The notes: generated from the letters alone by a model not told the origin. 64,000 nucleotides of DNA from Castanea sativa (GCF_040712315.1 NC_134018.1:42037335-42101334); one strand, 5' to 3'; positions 38,916-51,000 are shown, counted from the stretch's first letter. Program-made: numbers and translations.

Positions 38916-39264
38916 TTAACCTCACCTGAAAAAACCCACTTTCTTAAACAGATGAGCCCCACCCAAAAGGAAGGAGAATGTGAGAGTCATTTTCTTAAAT
39001 AGCTTACGATGGGGCCTCTTCCTCTATCATGAATAGTATTTTAACCTTTCACATCTTTAAAACTCTGACTTGTCATCAATAAACAAGCAGCCTTTTTGTA
39101 TGAAATGCAGAGAAAACAGCTGGGTTTTGGCGCAAAAATTTTTTTTAAAAAAAATCATCAGTAGGATTGGATGAAGTTGCCAAAAGGTCATTTTGGCTTC
39201 TATTCTTCTGTACCAACAACACCAAACTTTTCTCCAGCGGCAAGATCTGAGAGCCGGAATGAAT

Positions 39265-39780
39265 AGAACAGTTTATAACGCAACAGATATTGAGCATCAT
39301 TTCCATGGCCGTGCTTGGTTCAATTTCTCTGCGAATTTTGAATCTAGAGAAATTTTAATAAACATCTTGCCACAGCTTACATGTGACTGGGAGTTCTTGT
39401 ATGAAAATTTATCTCTTTATGAGCTGAAATTGAAGCTACTAGATTTCTCTAGTAAGAATCGTTGTCTGATAGTTGTAGATGTCCGGACACTCGAAAATTT
39501 TTCCAAAGTTTCCGATGCGTGTGGACTCTCAAGTACAGGGATTTGGTTAATACTAACTGTTTCCACGCAAGATAAAAAACTTTCCTCCCTTGAAGTCAAA
39601 CCTTGTTTCTACCACTTAATCAGATTATGAAGAATGACGGATGAGGGGATTTTGTTCTTTAAGGAGGCACGAATAGCAGAAGAAGAGGCAACCAATCTCA
39701 AAGGGAATATACTGAGAAAATGTGGAGGTTCACGTCTGGCAATTCTCAAATTGCAGAAACTTCAATCTCTCTGCAATGTC
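39265..39780 (+). pseudogene. NB-ARC (NLR disease-resistance gene) fragment
   Basis: One frame with a single internal TGA (39628-39630) reads in NB-ARC order. HHFHGRAWFNFSANFESRE is RNBS-A-like and NRCLIVVDVRTLENF is a kinase-2-like segment that has lost one Asp of the usual DDV. STGIWLILTVSTQD resembles RNBS-B, CFYHLIRL RNBS-C, and NLKGNILRKCGGSRLAI the GLPL motif, degenerate here. The P-loop and all LRRs are absent, so it cannot act as a receptor. It lies inside the inverted-arm element and looks captured. The segment coding for FKEARIAEEEA also exists inverted in the left arm. Confidence 0.75.
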
Positions 39781-40507
39781 AATTCCACCCAGTTCTCTAT
39801 TCATTCCGGTGCTCAGATCTCGCTGGAGAAAAGTTTGGTCTCGTTGGTATTGGCATGACAGAGAGATTGGGTTCAGATCTAACTTTTAAAATTTTTTTAA
39901 ATTAAAAATAAATTCAAAATGTGACATGTCCATTTTAATAGCTGACGTGAAATCTATTTTTAAGGTTTTGTTTAAGAATTAATGACATTGTGTAATCTGA
40001 ACCATTGAATTTTAAATGAGAAGTCAAGATTAAAAGAACTCTATTTGGTAGAGTACCTTAGAAACTCTAGAAAATCTGAATTCATATAAATTTATCTATT
40101 ATATACCATCTTTTATTTAAATAATAATTTTCTCACATTTTTTATTATATCACACCGATCCACCCAACCCTGCCCACCTTTAACACAAGCCAAAGGGGAA
40201 GAGTAAGACAAATGGGGAGAGAGAAAAAAAGAATTAAAAAACCATTTACACATGAACATGATATATGCACAATTACCATAGTAATTTTTCATATGAATAG
40301 TGTTATAGATGGACTAATGTGTGTAGTTTTTGAGCAAAATTGTGTAAAACTCAATAATTTTTCTATTTTGCACTTATTGATGCAGGTGCACAGAAAACAA
40401 CTCCGACCTTATAAAAACAATAGCAAATAGCAAATTCTAACGTGATAAAACAATAGTAAATAAACTAAATTACTAATGACACATTAGCACTTATTAATTC
40501 TCACACC

Positions 40508-41286
40508 GCTTATGCTCAGTTTGGATGGAAGAGAAAGTGGAGTAGAGGGAATGAGAGTAAATTAAATTATCTTATTTGAATGTTTTTTAACGGAGGAGGG
40601 GGGAGATTTAGAGGGGTTTGGAGAGGTTCTAACCCTCATTTTTAGTTCCCCCATATTGAAGAGATTTTGGAGAAAGTAGAGCATAGAAATGTGTTGACCA
40701 AATGAATTACCAAATTTACTCTTATCATATTAACAAAATTACAAACTATGTTCTATATGTAAAAAAAAAAAAAACTGTAATGTTGAAAAATTCTCCCAAA
40801 TCTCTCTCGGCTCTTAAAAACTCTCTCTCTCCCTCTCTCTCTCTCTCACAACTTCTTCACTCTCAAACTGTCTTTCACTCCTCTCTTATGCCTAGCTTTC
40901 TCTCTCAAAGGTAAACTTTGTTTTAATTTCTTATTCAGGGGTTTCTTTTGAGTTGGATCAAATAAATATGTTCTTATAGTTATACTTTTATTGGGTAATT
41001 TCTTATTAATTGTGATTTTTATTGGGGGTAATACATGTTATTTGTGAGTGGGTTTCAGATTTGAGGGCTTTTTTATTTAAATTTTAAAGTTTCAAAGTAT
41101 TGCTCGTAAGGTGTTTGATAAAGTGATTGAGTGAGTCTAGATTGTGAACTTGCATAAATTTGTATCTCAATTTCTCTCTGAGTCCTCAAAAATTAAATTC
41201 ATACACTAAGAAAAATAAAAAAATATTTAAAATAATAATAGTAAATGAAAAATACACTCAAAATTCAATATTTTGTTGATTTTTTC

Positions 41287-41320
<34 letters not shown>

Positions 41321-41740
41321 AAACATTTCTTCTTAATTTAATTATTAATAATTAAGGATTTTTTTAGTATAAAAAATGAAAAAAAAAATTTAATCACAGA
41401 TCAATGTTGACTATTTAATTTGAATCAAATAAAAAATATATCAAAAAACATATTGTACGTTATATGTCAAATTAATCATATTATCATAGACCAATGTTGT
41501 AAGTCCATTTTCTAATAGGGTAAATTTGTTTATTTAAATATATTTGATCATTTCCTCTTCTATCCATTCTAATTTTTAAAACACTCAAACAAGATGAATG
41601 GCTAATTACCCCTCTCCCCCTTACTTAATTTTAAAAACATCCAAATAAGGTGGAGAATAACCATTCTCTTCCACTCTTCTCTCCACAACTCTCCTTCACT
41701 CTACTCTCTTCTCCCTCTAAACTTCCAAACATAGCATTAG
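40508..41740. mobile_element. Inverted-repeat element, 1.23 kb, AT-rich interior
   Basis: The left end 'tatgctcagtttggatgg' and the inverse of the right end ('atgctatgtttggaag') correspond, and both continue with 'agaggg'/'gtggag'-type purine runs. The interior includes a CT microsatellite (about 40820-40848), a long A run near 41289-41318 and no gene. Confidence 0.5.
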
Positions 41741-42799
41741 TTGTTGGCTTCTACTATTTCTTATCATCCCAACTACCCGTATGGACACCAACTACACAAA
41801 CACATGCCCCATTTGTAGAAAACCAAACTCTTACAATTACTCTAAGGGTGTGTTTGTTTGAGGATGAAATAGGGTGGATGGAAAACTTTGGAGAGAAAAT
41901 GGGAAGGAAAACTTTTTTTGAGTATGTTTGGTTGGATGGGGAGGAAAGAAAATAAATAGTGGGGTTCAAGTTTTTTCTCCCCGAGCCCACTAAAAAGTTT
42001 TTTCCCCAAAATTTGGAGAAAATTGAGAGGGAGAAACTCATGAAATAAGCTCCAAAAATACCCCTCGTGTTGGACTTCACCTCCAACGAGATTTTGTTAT
42101 TGTATAAACCTATTGCCTCGGAGTTTATTACAACGGCTTGCAACAACATTTTTGTCATTGCAACAATACCTTATTGCAATGATTTTGTAGTTATTGCAAC
42201 AATTTTTCCTGTTGTAATAGACCTTTTTCTTGTAGCGGTACTAAACGACTTGTAGCTTTCTCAGTCAGACTTGGTCTTACTTAATAGTTAGCAGGCTAAC
42301 TATTCTTTCTCACTGATTCGATTATGGTTTGAAAAAAAAAAACTATTAGAATTTAGATCACACAGCACAATCCTCATGTACAAACTCTAACACAAAAAAA
42401 ATAAATAATAATTAATTGATTAAAACTAGTTTGTCACAACAAATGTGTTAAAATAGAGATAAAGAATCGTAGAAGAATTATACCTATAATTGTTGAAATC
42501 GATCTCTTCTTCTCCAACATTGCGGTGGATTTCTAACCTCGTGAATCTAGTGGCTCTAGGATCCACGGATACGCTTCCATCCCAACCACCAAAATCACGA
42601 CATAGCTCCACCGGACTTCTCATCTCAGCGACCGTGGAAACCATAATGAATTGAAGCTACTTCACTGATGCGGCTACGTGCTCGAGCGCAAGATGTGCTC
42701 GCCAAACTTGATTACTTAGATTTCTGATCAGGAGGTCGCTAAGCCTTCTAAAATATAGAGATATCATAAAACTTTATAACTTGTATAATAGATGAAAAA
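41741..42799. other. Intergenic sequence with transposon debris
   Basis: 41846-42010 has 'gtgtttgtttgagg' and 'gtatgtttggttggatgggg' phrases typical of small inverted-repeat elements. 42085-42240 has repeated 'ttgcaacaa' phrases ending 'tttttcttgtagcg', which resembles the end of a CACTA (En/Spm) element. A 72-residue frame at 42426-42644 (-) has no family resemblance and is not called. Confidence 0.45.
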
Positions 42800-44520
42800 A
42801 AATTACAAAATTGTCTGTTTGGCTAGATACAATTTCTTTCTGGCCTATACTTCCAAATAGTAAGTGGGAAAGCTATTGCATTGGATCTCAATCCCGCATG
42901 AAGCACTATCCCTGAGTTGATTTTTTTTAATCTATAAATTTTCTTTAACTAAACCAAGAAACATGTTCTTTCCTGCCTATACTTCCAAATAGTAAAGGGA
43001 AAGTTATTGCACCTGATCTCAATCTCGCATGAAGCACTATCCATGACTTGATTTTTTTTTTTTTAATCCAAAAACTTTCATTAACCAAACCAAGAAACAT
43101 TTTTTTTCCTACTTATACTTCCTACTAGTAAAGGGAAAGGAAAAAAAAATTAGAAACCAAACAAAAATTATAAGATGAGCCCGTTGAATTTGAGCATTCA
43201 AGTTGCCAATTGAGATACCAGCAAGTGACATCGTTCTTCTCCTACTATAAAGCTTGCTAAACTTTTGATTAGCACACAAAAATCCCCGGATTCATTTCAG
43301 TGAGGCAATCATATTCTTTTGAATCCTTTCGGCTCTCTTTCTTTTAGCCTCACTAGCTCGGCCCCCTCTCACTTTCACCATGCTTGCTTCTAATGAAATA
43401 CATTTTTGTAACTTAAGTTGACATGTTTAGTTCATGTGGTTTCATTGCCCAAATTAACATAAACCATCTAAAATATAGAGATATCGTAAAATATAAGATA
43501 ACAACATACGTTGCTTGTATTAAACATGTAAAAAAAATTTACAAAATTGTTTGTTTGGCTAGAAACAATTTCTTTATGGCCTATACTTCCAAATAGTAAT
43601 GAATGAAGCACTAGCCTTAACTTGATTTTTTTAATCCATATACTTTCATTAACCAAACCAAGAAACATGTTCTTTCCTACCTATACTCCCTAACAGTTAG
43701 GGGAAAGAAATAAATATTAGAAACCAAACTAAAATTATAAGATGAGCCCATTGAATTCGAGCATTCAAGTTACCAATTGGGATACCAGTAAGCAACATCA
43801 TTCTTCTCTAATTGCGAAACTTGCTAAACTTTTGATTAGCACACAAAAATTCTCAAAGTTGTTTCCTTGAAGTGATCCTATTTCTTTAAATCCTCTTGGC
43901 TCTCCTTCTTTCGGCCTTACTAGCTCAACCCCTTCTCACTCTTTATGACCTATACTTCCAAATAGTAAGTGGGAAAGCTATTGCATTGGATCTCAATCCC
44001 ACATGAAGTACTTGTTACTTTTTTGTAATCCACAAACTTTTATTAATCAAATCAAGAAACATATTCTTCCCTGCCTATACTTCCAAATAGTAAGGGGAAA
44101 GATATTGCACTTGATCTTAATCCCGAATGAAGCACTATCCTTAACTTGATTTTTTTTTAATCCATAAACTTTCATTTACCAAACCAAGAAACATGTTCTT
44201 TCCTACCTATACTTCCTAATAGTAAGGGGAAAGAAATAAATATTAGAAACCAAACTAAAATTATAAGATGAGCCCATCGAATTCGAGTATTCAAGTTACT
44301 AATTAGGATACCAGTAAGCAACATTGACCAAACCAAGAAACATGTTCTTTACCATCTATACTTCCAAATAGGAAGGGGAAAGCAACATCATTCTTCTCCT
44401 ACTATGAAGCTTGCTAAACTTTTGATTAGCACACAAAAATCTCCGAAGTTGTTTTAGTGAAGCGATCCTATTTCTTTGAATTCTCTCGACTCTCCTTCTT
44501 TCAGCCTTACTAGCTCGAAG
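42800..44520. repeat. Degenerate tandem repeats, about 400-600 bp units
   Basis: Units contain 'ttgtttggctagaaacaatt', 'ctatacttccaaatagtaa', 'ccaaaccaagaaacatgttc', 'ttataagatgagcccattga' and 'cttttgattagcacacaaaa' in the same order. They start near 42815, 43545 and 43945, with smaller sub-copies near 42960 and 44330. A single copy of the first part also occurs at 17070-17220. No conserved coding frame was found and the origin is unknown. Confidence 0.7.
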
Positions 44521-44529
44521 AGTTCTTAT

Positions 44530-45112
44530 ATGTTCTAGAAGAATGAAATTGATCTTGCTTGATTAACATTATGATCATATGGTCAATATTTTATTCACCA
44601 AGTGAATCGAACCAAATAATTACAGCTCTTGAAAATACAGAATTGATCAGTGAAAGGTGGGATTAGTTAAAACTAATAACAGGGATTACATTAACTAACT
44701 TTCCCGCCTTTTGTAATTGATCCTTAATTCATCAACATGACACCGTTTGCGACTTGATTCAAGACCATTTCTCACTTAACCAAAACTATGCGTTTGAGTC
44801 TGAACTTTTAATGAAACTATGTGTTTTGATCAGGTACACTTGAACTCTATTTTAATCGAACTACATCGTTTTGTTTGTCTTCTTCAACATCCCCTCAAAA
44901 GAAAGGGGAATGAATCCACCATGAGTTTGCAACGTTGAAGAAGGAATAGAGGGTTTGTCAATGGCTTGGTGGAGTAGCGTGAGACTGTAGTTTGTTTCTT
45001 AGAAGACTAGGAAATAGGACTAGAACCAAGAAAAACTAGAAAACCAGTGGTGGGACGACAATCTGAGGGGTCCCCTGCCCAGTCTGCATCAGTGAAGGCT
45101 GAGAGTGTCAAT
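44530..45112 (-). pseudogene. Ty1/copia remnant: RNase H end, polypurine tract and LTR piece
   Basis: Read on the minus strand from 45112, the translation gives LTLSAFTDADWAGDPSDCRP followed by TTGFLVFLGSSPIS, a stop where Trp is expected, then SSKKQTTVSR. This is the C-terminal RNase H of copia elements. Downstream, TTTTGAGGGGATGTTGAAG (about 44902-44884) has the form of a polypurine tract followed by a TGTTG LTR start. The following 350 bp down to about 44530 is probably part of the LTR. The 3' part of the RNase H is deleted. Confidence 0.75.
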
Positions 45113-45408
45113 GGGCCTACGAAGAAATGAATTCCATAATGTACCTGTAACTCATAACGCAGTTATCATTATCTAACTAACTAAAATGCCCCCAATTTGT
45201 CTACTTTAACCGTCTAACGTTTTAGGAAAAGAAAATGCTAAATTGCAACTGCACTCCTAAAGTTTTGAGGCATGAAATTTCAAATTTTGAATTTTTCCAC
45301 ATGAAGTTCTATTTTGTTTGCATCAACCCATCCATATGTTTGGTTAAGTGTCATATAAGAATATCACACGTGTTTAATTCATCCAATAAAATGATGCTAC
45401 ATGTTTTT

Positions 45409-45820
45409 AAGCTTAAATGCAAAGTGCACCATCTAAGTTTGAATGAAAATCATTTTAATCATCTAATTTTACTTTCCTTTAATTGAGTCTTCTAACTTTT
45501 AAATTTATTCAATTCAAGCATTTTATCCAATTTTGTTAAAAAAAAAAAAGTGCCCTTAAGTATGCGATTAACTAATGAAAAAAGACTTTTTGGAAAAAAT
45601 TCTTCCATAAAAAATTTATAGAATATTATTATTAATTTTATAGATTTTTTTTTGTGAAAATAATTTTTTTAAGAGCAATTTAAAAAAAAAAAAAAAGGAC
45701 AGAAGACCTGAATTGAATAAATTTCAAACTTAAAGAACTTAATTGAACAAAAGTAAAGTTAGAAGACTAAAATGAACTTTAGTCAAACTTAGAGGGTGCA
45801 ATTGCATTTTAGTCTTAATT
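45409..45820. mobile_element. Fold-back element 1
   Basis: The left arm (about 45409-45540: 'aaatgcaaagtgcacc', 'tctaagtttgaatgaaaatc') and the inverse of the right arm (about 45690-45820: 'aaatgcaattgcaccctcta') pair over about 130 bp around an AT-rich centre. It is the same family as fold-back 2. Confidence 0.65.
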
Positions 45821-45882
45821 TTATTATGCTTTGTCATTTTTAATTTTTTTAGGCTACAAAAATGTGACATCATTTTTTATAG

Positions 45883-45883
<1 letters not shown>

Positions 45884-45950
<67 letters not shown>
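45884..45950. repeat. TA dinucleotide microsatellite
   Basis: About 33 TA units between the two fold-back elements. Confidence 0.95.
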
Positions 45951-45952
<2 letters not shown>

Positions 45953-45953
<1 letters not shown>

Positions 45954-46325
45954 GGCAAAATGCAAAACTGACCCTCTAAGTTTTTTCAAATTTCATTTCA
46001 ATCCTTTAACTTTGATTTTATTCATTTCAGTTCTTTAATTTTCAAGTTTATTCAATTAAGGTTTTTTCATCAACTTTTGTTATATGTTGTGGTTAATTTT
46101 TCAATTTTATAAATTTTTCTTCAAATTTTTTAAATTAAAAAAATTCAATTAATGATTGAAAAATATTTTCCAGATTTTTTTTTTCAAAAAATTTTAAACA
46201 AAAGTTAACAAAAAGGCCTTAATTGAATAAATCTGAAACTTAGAGGACTGAAATGAACGAAAGTAAAGTTAGAGGACTGAAATGAAATCTGAAGAAAGTT
46301 AGAGGGCCAGTTTTGCATTTTAGCC
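45953..46325. mobile_element. Fold-back element 2
   Basis: 'aaaatgcaaaactgaccctc' at the left pairs with the inverse of 'gagggccagttttgcatttt' at the right. The arms extend at least 120 bp ('ttcatttcagttctttaatt' and so on). The transcript or single strand would form a long hairpin. There is no coding content. Confidence 0.75.
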
Positions 46326-46739
46326 TATATAATAATAGGTGAAGCTAAGAGAAACTCAAATTAAAATTTCAAATTAGAGTCCCAATTTTGCACCATGTGT
46401 TATAAATTATTTATTCTTAAAAAGTTTTATTTCTTAATTTTAAAATAAAATGTGAACCACATCATAAATATTCATCCAAGTGAGTTATTAAGTACAAAAA
46501 CTAAAGAGTTTAGAATAAATGGATCGTAAAAAAAAATGTGCTTCACAATAATAAATAAATAAATAAATATATATAGATATATATGGACAATTTACATTTT
46601 ATATTTAATAATATCTTTACAAATTTTTTTAAAGAGTTAACAAAATATATAGATGACTATCAATAGTATTTAAATTATATATATAGGAATTATATTATGC
46701 ATCTTATTATATATTTTTAAGTGTATCTATTCATATGCA

Positions 46740-47190
46740 TGAAATTACAAGCTAATTCTATTAAAGAGAAAAAATGGAATAAAAAAGTAAAAACCTAAAT
46801 AATATGGTAATGCTTTACATCGAATTGTATATTATGCCTTTTGGCATCAGTTTTATAAGCTTAAATTTTAACTTTTAGCTTTTATGTATAGTTTTTTAAA
46901 CCTCAATTTTTCTCATATTTTATCACTTTTTCAAAAATTTTAAAGTATAAGTATATTTTAGCACACTTTCAGTAACAAGATTGATAAGTTGTTCTCAAAT
47001 GGACACATAGTCTTAAAACTTTCATTCAACTACATAGACTTTCATAAAACTATACAATGTGTCGTTTTAGTACACAACGATTCTATTATGTGGAGAGGAT
47101 TAGAGAAGCCGAATTGAGATAGTAGAAAATGTCGAACTCATTCTCTAACCTCCATCACCTTCTCTTTCTGTAAGTTCTCTTTCTCTCTAG
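46740..47190 (+). promoter_or_regulatory. Duplicated upstream region and alternative first exon of the TTI2-like gene
   Basis: 46760-47128 repeats the sequence found at 47870-48036 directly before the TTI2 start, with about 150 bp of extra sequence in the middle. It is followed by a second first exon, 47129-47169. That exon is 41 nt, encodes MSNSFSNLHHLLF and ends with donor GTAAGT, the same length and phase as the main exon 1 (48037-48077). Splicing from it to 48147 would keep the frame. Whether it is transcribed is unknown. Confidence 0.7.
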
Positions 47191-48036
47191 CTCCCTTTGG
47201 TTTGTTTGTTTTCCTCCCTTCACAAGTATAATAATAGCACAAATAGTCTTCTAATAACAATAGGTGTTCACTTAATGAAAAAAAAAATGATATTAGGTGC
47301 AATTCATTTCCTTAATTAATTTGATTCATTCTTTCTAAAAAATTGGCATTTATTTGTTTATTCTATGTGAAAAATACTGATTGATTTGATCCGACCCCTA
47401 AAGTGACTTGTTTTTACCTGCAACACGGTTGACCTGATCTGACATGACCATTTGCCATATCTACACAAAATATCATACAAAATCTTATTGTTATTTGTTT
47501 CAATTTTCATGGGTGTAGTTGGCACTCATAGTTTGCGTGAGAGCACGATGACCCAATTTCTTCATCTTAACATAAATTCACAAATTGGCAGTTCCAGAGT
47601 TGTATGCCGCTTGCTGCTATGCATATTGGGAATCAAGGAATGAGTCATGTGCAAATAAGGATGCATGTTAGGGGAAACTGAAGTCTATCAAATTTGCAAT
47701 CAAATTTGCAATCAAACTTTCCAATTAAGTTTTCCCAAGAAATCATCGTTAATTCTCTTAACTTTTTTAGATTTGCAATTGCCTTATAATTCAATTTCAA
47801 GCAAAGAACCGTGAAAGACTTACGAGCTTCAAAGGTTCAAGTTTCAAGTTTCAACTCAAGGTATATTCTATTGGAAAGTGAAGATGGAATAAAAAAGTGA
47901 AAACCCAAATATAATATGGTAATGCTTTACGACGAATCGTGTAGAGTCTTAAAACTATACGACGTGTCGTTTTGGTACGTCCGTTCTGTTATATGGAAGA
48001 GGATCTCAGAGAAGCCGAACTGAGAGAGAGTCGAAA

Positions 48037-51000
48037 ATGTCGAACTCATTCACTGACCTCCATCACCTTCTCATTCAGTAAGTTCTCTCTCTCTCTCTCT
48101 CAAATTTCATTCTCTAACAGTGTCTCTCTGTAAAACTTTTTCAAAGGTTATCGGAGCCAATAGCGGAATCTCTCGCCAAAACCAACTACACTCCACCAGA
48201 GGGTTCCCAAATCTCCGTCAAAGCCCTAATCGAGCCTCTTCTCCCACACAAAGCCTCACCGCCAAACCCTAACGTCGACGCTTCCATCAAAGATTTCGCC
48301 CTAGCTTGCGCGTTGCTATCCTCCTCTCACTCCGCGACTCACGACCTTCTCTCATGGATTCCCGAAAACCTCTCTACCTCAGCGAACTCGGCCTTTCGCG
48401 AGCTCTCCAAAGCTTATTGCGTCGCTTTCGGAGAGCGAAACGCGAAGAGGATTGGAGAGTTGGGATTGGATTGTGGTTCGGTGCCTGACGAGAAGAGGTT
48501 GGTGGTGGAATTGATGCCTGAGGTGATGCCATTGTTGAAGGAGAGGATTAAGGAGAGCTCCATCGATAAGTCCGACGAAGGCGGCGACGAGGTCTCAGCT
48601 GCTTCCGCTAGAGTTCCAGCTGGGTTTGCCATTGTGGCTGCTTATCAGTTTAGGTGGTTTGCCACTCAGGTACAAATTGTGAATTTTTTGAACTTCAAAG
48701 ATTTTGGTTTTTTACATAGCTTAGGTTCCCAATTAGATTAAACAGTGTGATTGTATTGATCAATGAATTGCATTGTTGAATTTAATTATGCTCGGAAAAA
48801 ATAACACCATTTTTACTATATTGGTCAATACAATTATGTGGTTGCATTCAATTGGGAGCTACAATACTTGAGGAACTGTATCTAAGTTTTTTCTTATGCT
48901 TTTGTAGCCATGTGGGCTTAATTAAAATCATCTTTTGTTTTTGATAGGTTGATTATCCTCATTTGGGAAAATTGTGCGCTTTGGTGATTCCTTGTGCGTT
49001 GACCGCACTTGATCATTGGTCTCCGGATGTGAAAGTATGAGATTGAATTTGGGTTTGGTCCCCCTTTTATGTTAATTTAATTGCAAATTGCTAGTTATAA
49101 ATTTTAATCATTCTTGAATTGCCATAAAAGCTTGAGTTCAAAGTAGAAGTTTTTCATTTTGTTTTTGGATTATAGAATTTACAATTTCAATCTTCAAGCA
49201 TGTTGCAATCCTGTGTTTTAAAAGTTGATTTTCTCTTCTCATCTTTCAGGGGCAGGGCATGATTAGCTTTATACATCTTGCAAAAAATGTCAATGCTGTT
49301 GAGCTTGGTTCGTATGGAGATGTGATTCTTGATGCGTGCTGCCAGAATATTGCTTCTAGTGATGAGATATGGCACCGTGTAGTTGAGATGTCAACACTTC
49401 TTGTGACTTGTATCCAGAGCGGCAATCCCCGTAGCCCATGGTATGTTTGTTTGTCTGTGTTCTTTTAGTTATCGACAATTGTTTTTGTGCTTTTGTAGGT
49501 TTCTTTTGAAATGGAAAGAATGTTATTTATGCAACTAAAATCATTTCTATGTTTCTGATAAAGGATTTGGAAATGGACTATTGATTGATTAGTGTGTGCT
49601 TATCATCATATATTGGATGTTTATGGAAATTTGGTGGAGTATGTGGTGGTGGCAGGGGCGGTGGAGTATGTGATGCCGAGTGTGGTGGGGAGTGAGGTTG
49701 TTAGTTGGAGGAGGGAGGAGAGGGAGAGAGTGAGAGTGAAGAACAAAGAGAGAGAAGGCATGATGTTTTCTTGAGGGAGAGAGAGAGAGAGAGTGGTTTG
49801 TTGGGAAATGGAATTTGAAATTTGGAGGGAGTTAAGGTCGTTTTGGTAGTTAGAGGGGGCATATTGCGCTCTACCACTACAGGTTGGTTGGTTTCTGTTG
49901 TGACTCTCGTAGTGAGGAGAGAATTGGATCCTATGCGGTTAAGTGTTCAGGTGGATGCTAGCTGCCACGTTGGCATTTTCCTATAGAATTTTGGATATGG
50001 ATTATTGATTAATTAGAGTGTGCTTATTATCATATATTGGAACTTATGGAAATTTTCTGTTTGCTCATTATCATGTATTTGTTGTTAGGTTTGAAAGGAT
50101 GTTAAATGAGATGTTAAGTCATTTGGAGCGGCAACCAAGGGACAAGGAGCGCCGTGTTGCATGGCTCAAATATATCGAGCCACTTTTGAGTGCTGTTGGT
50201 CTTGCGCTATTAGCACATTTTAGGCGTATGTTTCCCCTTATGCTTAAGTGGATGCATGCTGATGATGATGAGACTGTTCTACTGGTGAGAATAATTTCTT
50301 AGATTTTGACACTTACTGATTCCAGTGTGTTTGCTTGAAGATGGCTTTGGGAATCCTTTCTTTCCTGAAACACAATTATGAGGTTTTACCACCTCTGCTA
50401 GGTAGCATTTTGACCATTTTCAATGTATACATTTACTGCATAAATTATGGAGATAGAAATTCTCAGGTCTACGTTTCATTCTCCGTCTTACTATGGGCAG
50501 AGATAGTTTATCATATTAAAAAATGAACTTGACTTTGCAATAGCCTAGTGATTAACTACCTAGCAAAAGTTTCTTTTTTCCCTCTGTTTTCTCAGTGTGT
50601 TGTTGTCATTTGACCTTCAGCATCTCAGATACTATATGCATTGCATCACACTTAAAAAAAATGATAAGTAAGCTTTGCATCATACTTGTCTTTAATAAGA
50701 TAAATATGTTTCATAGAGCAAAGGTCCTTTGTAAGTTCTATTCAACACTACCAGTAACAATCCAGGCATTTCATGCATAACCTAATTAAACATGTAATTA
50801 TCCATTGCCCTCTTTGGGCTTTCCCCGATACAAATAAGTATAGGGCAAATTCAGCACTATCTCTGGAGCTGATTTTTGTTTGATGTAGTAACAAATATAC
50901 TATTTTTCTATTTCTATAATTCTTTAATTATGTGCAGGTTCTGGAACGGATCCAGACTATTTTAAAGTTAACGTGGATAAGGAACACACCATATGTTGGA

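Larger units (their letters stand above)
38232..40092. mobile_element. Long-inverted-arm element carrying a resistance-gene fragment (Pack-MULE-like)
   Basis: The left arm (about 38232-38605) and right arm (about 39626-40092) are inverted copies. For example 'gagtttctagggtactctac' on the left pairs with the inverse of 'gtagagtaccttagaaactc' on the right. Inner parts such as 'ctattcgtgcctccttaaag' also pair. The right arm has about 90 bp more (39692-39785). A piece of left-arm sequence also recurs directly at 39205-39262. The centre holds a nested MITE and an NB-ARC fragment. Several-hundred-bp arms plus a captured host gene suggest a Mutator-like element; no clean 9-bp target duplication was found. 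Confidence 0.7.

Noticed and set aside
42426..42644. 72-residue minus-strand frame
   Set aside because: It looks somewhat protein-like at its start but has no recognisable domain or continuing exons; not enough to call.
49592..49774. 60-residue plus-strand frame in TTI2 intron 4
   Set aside because: Explained as the antisense of the inverted GH17 fragment.
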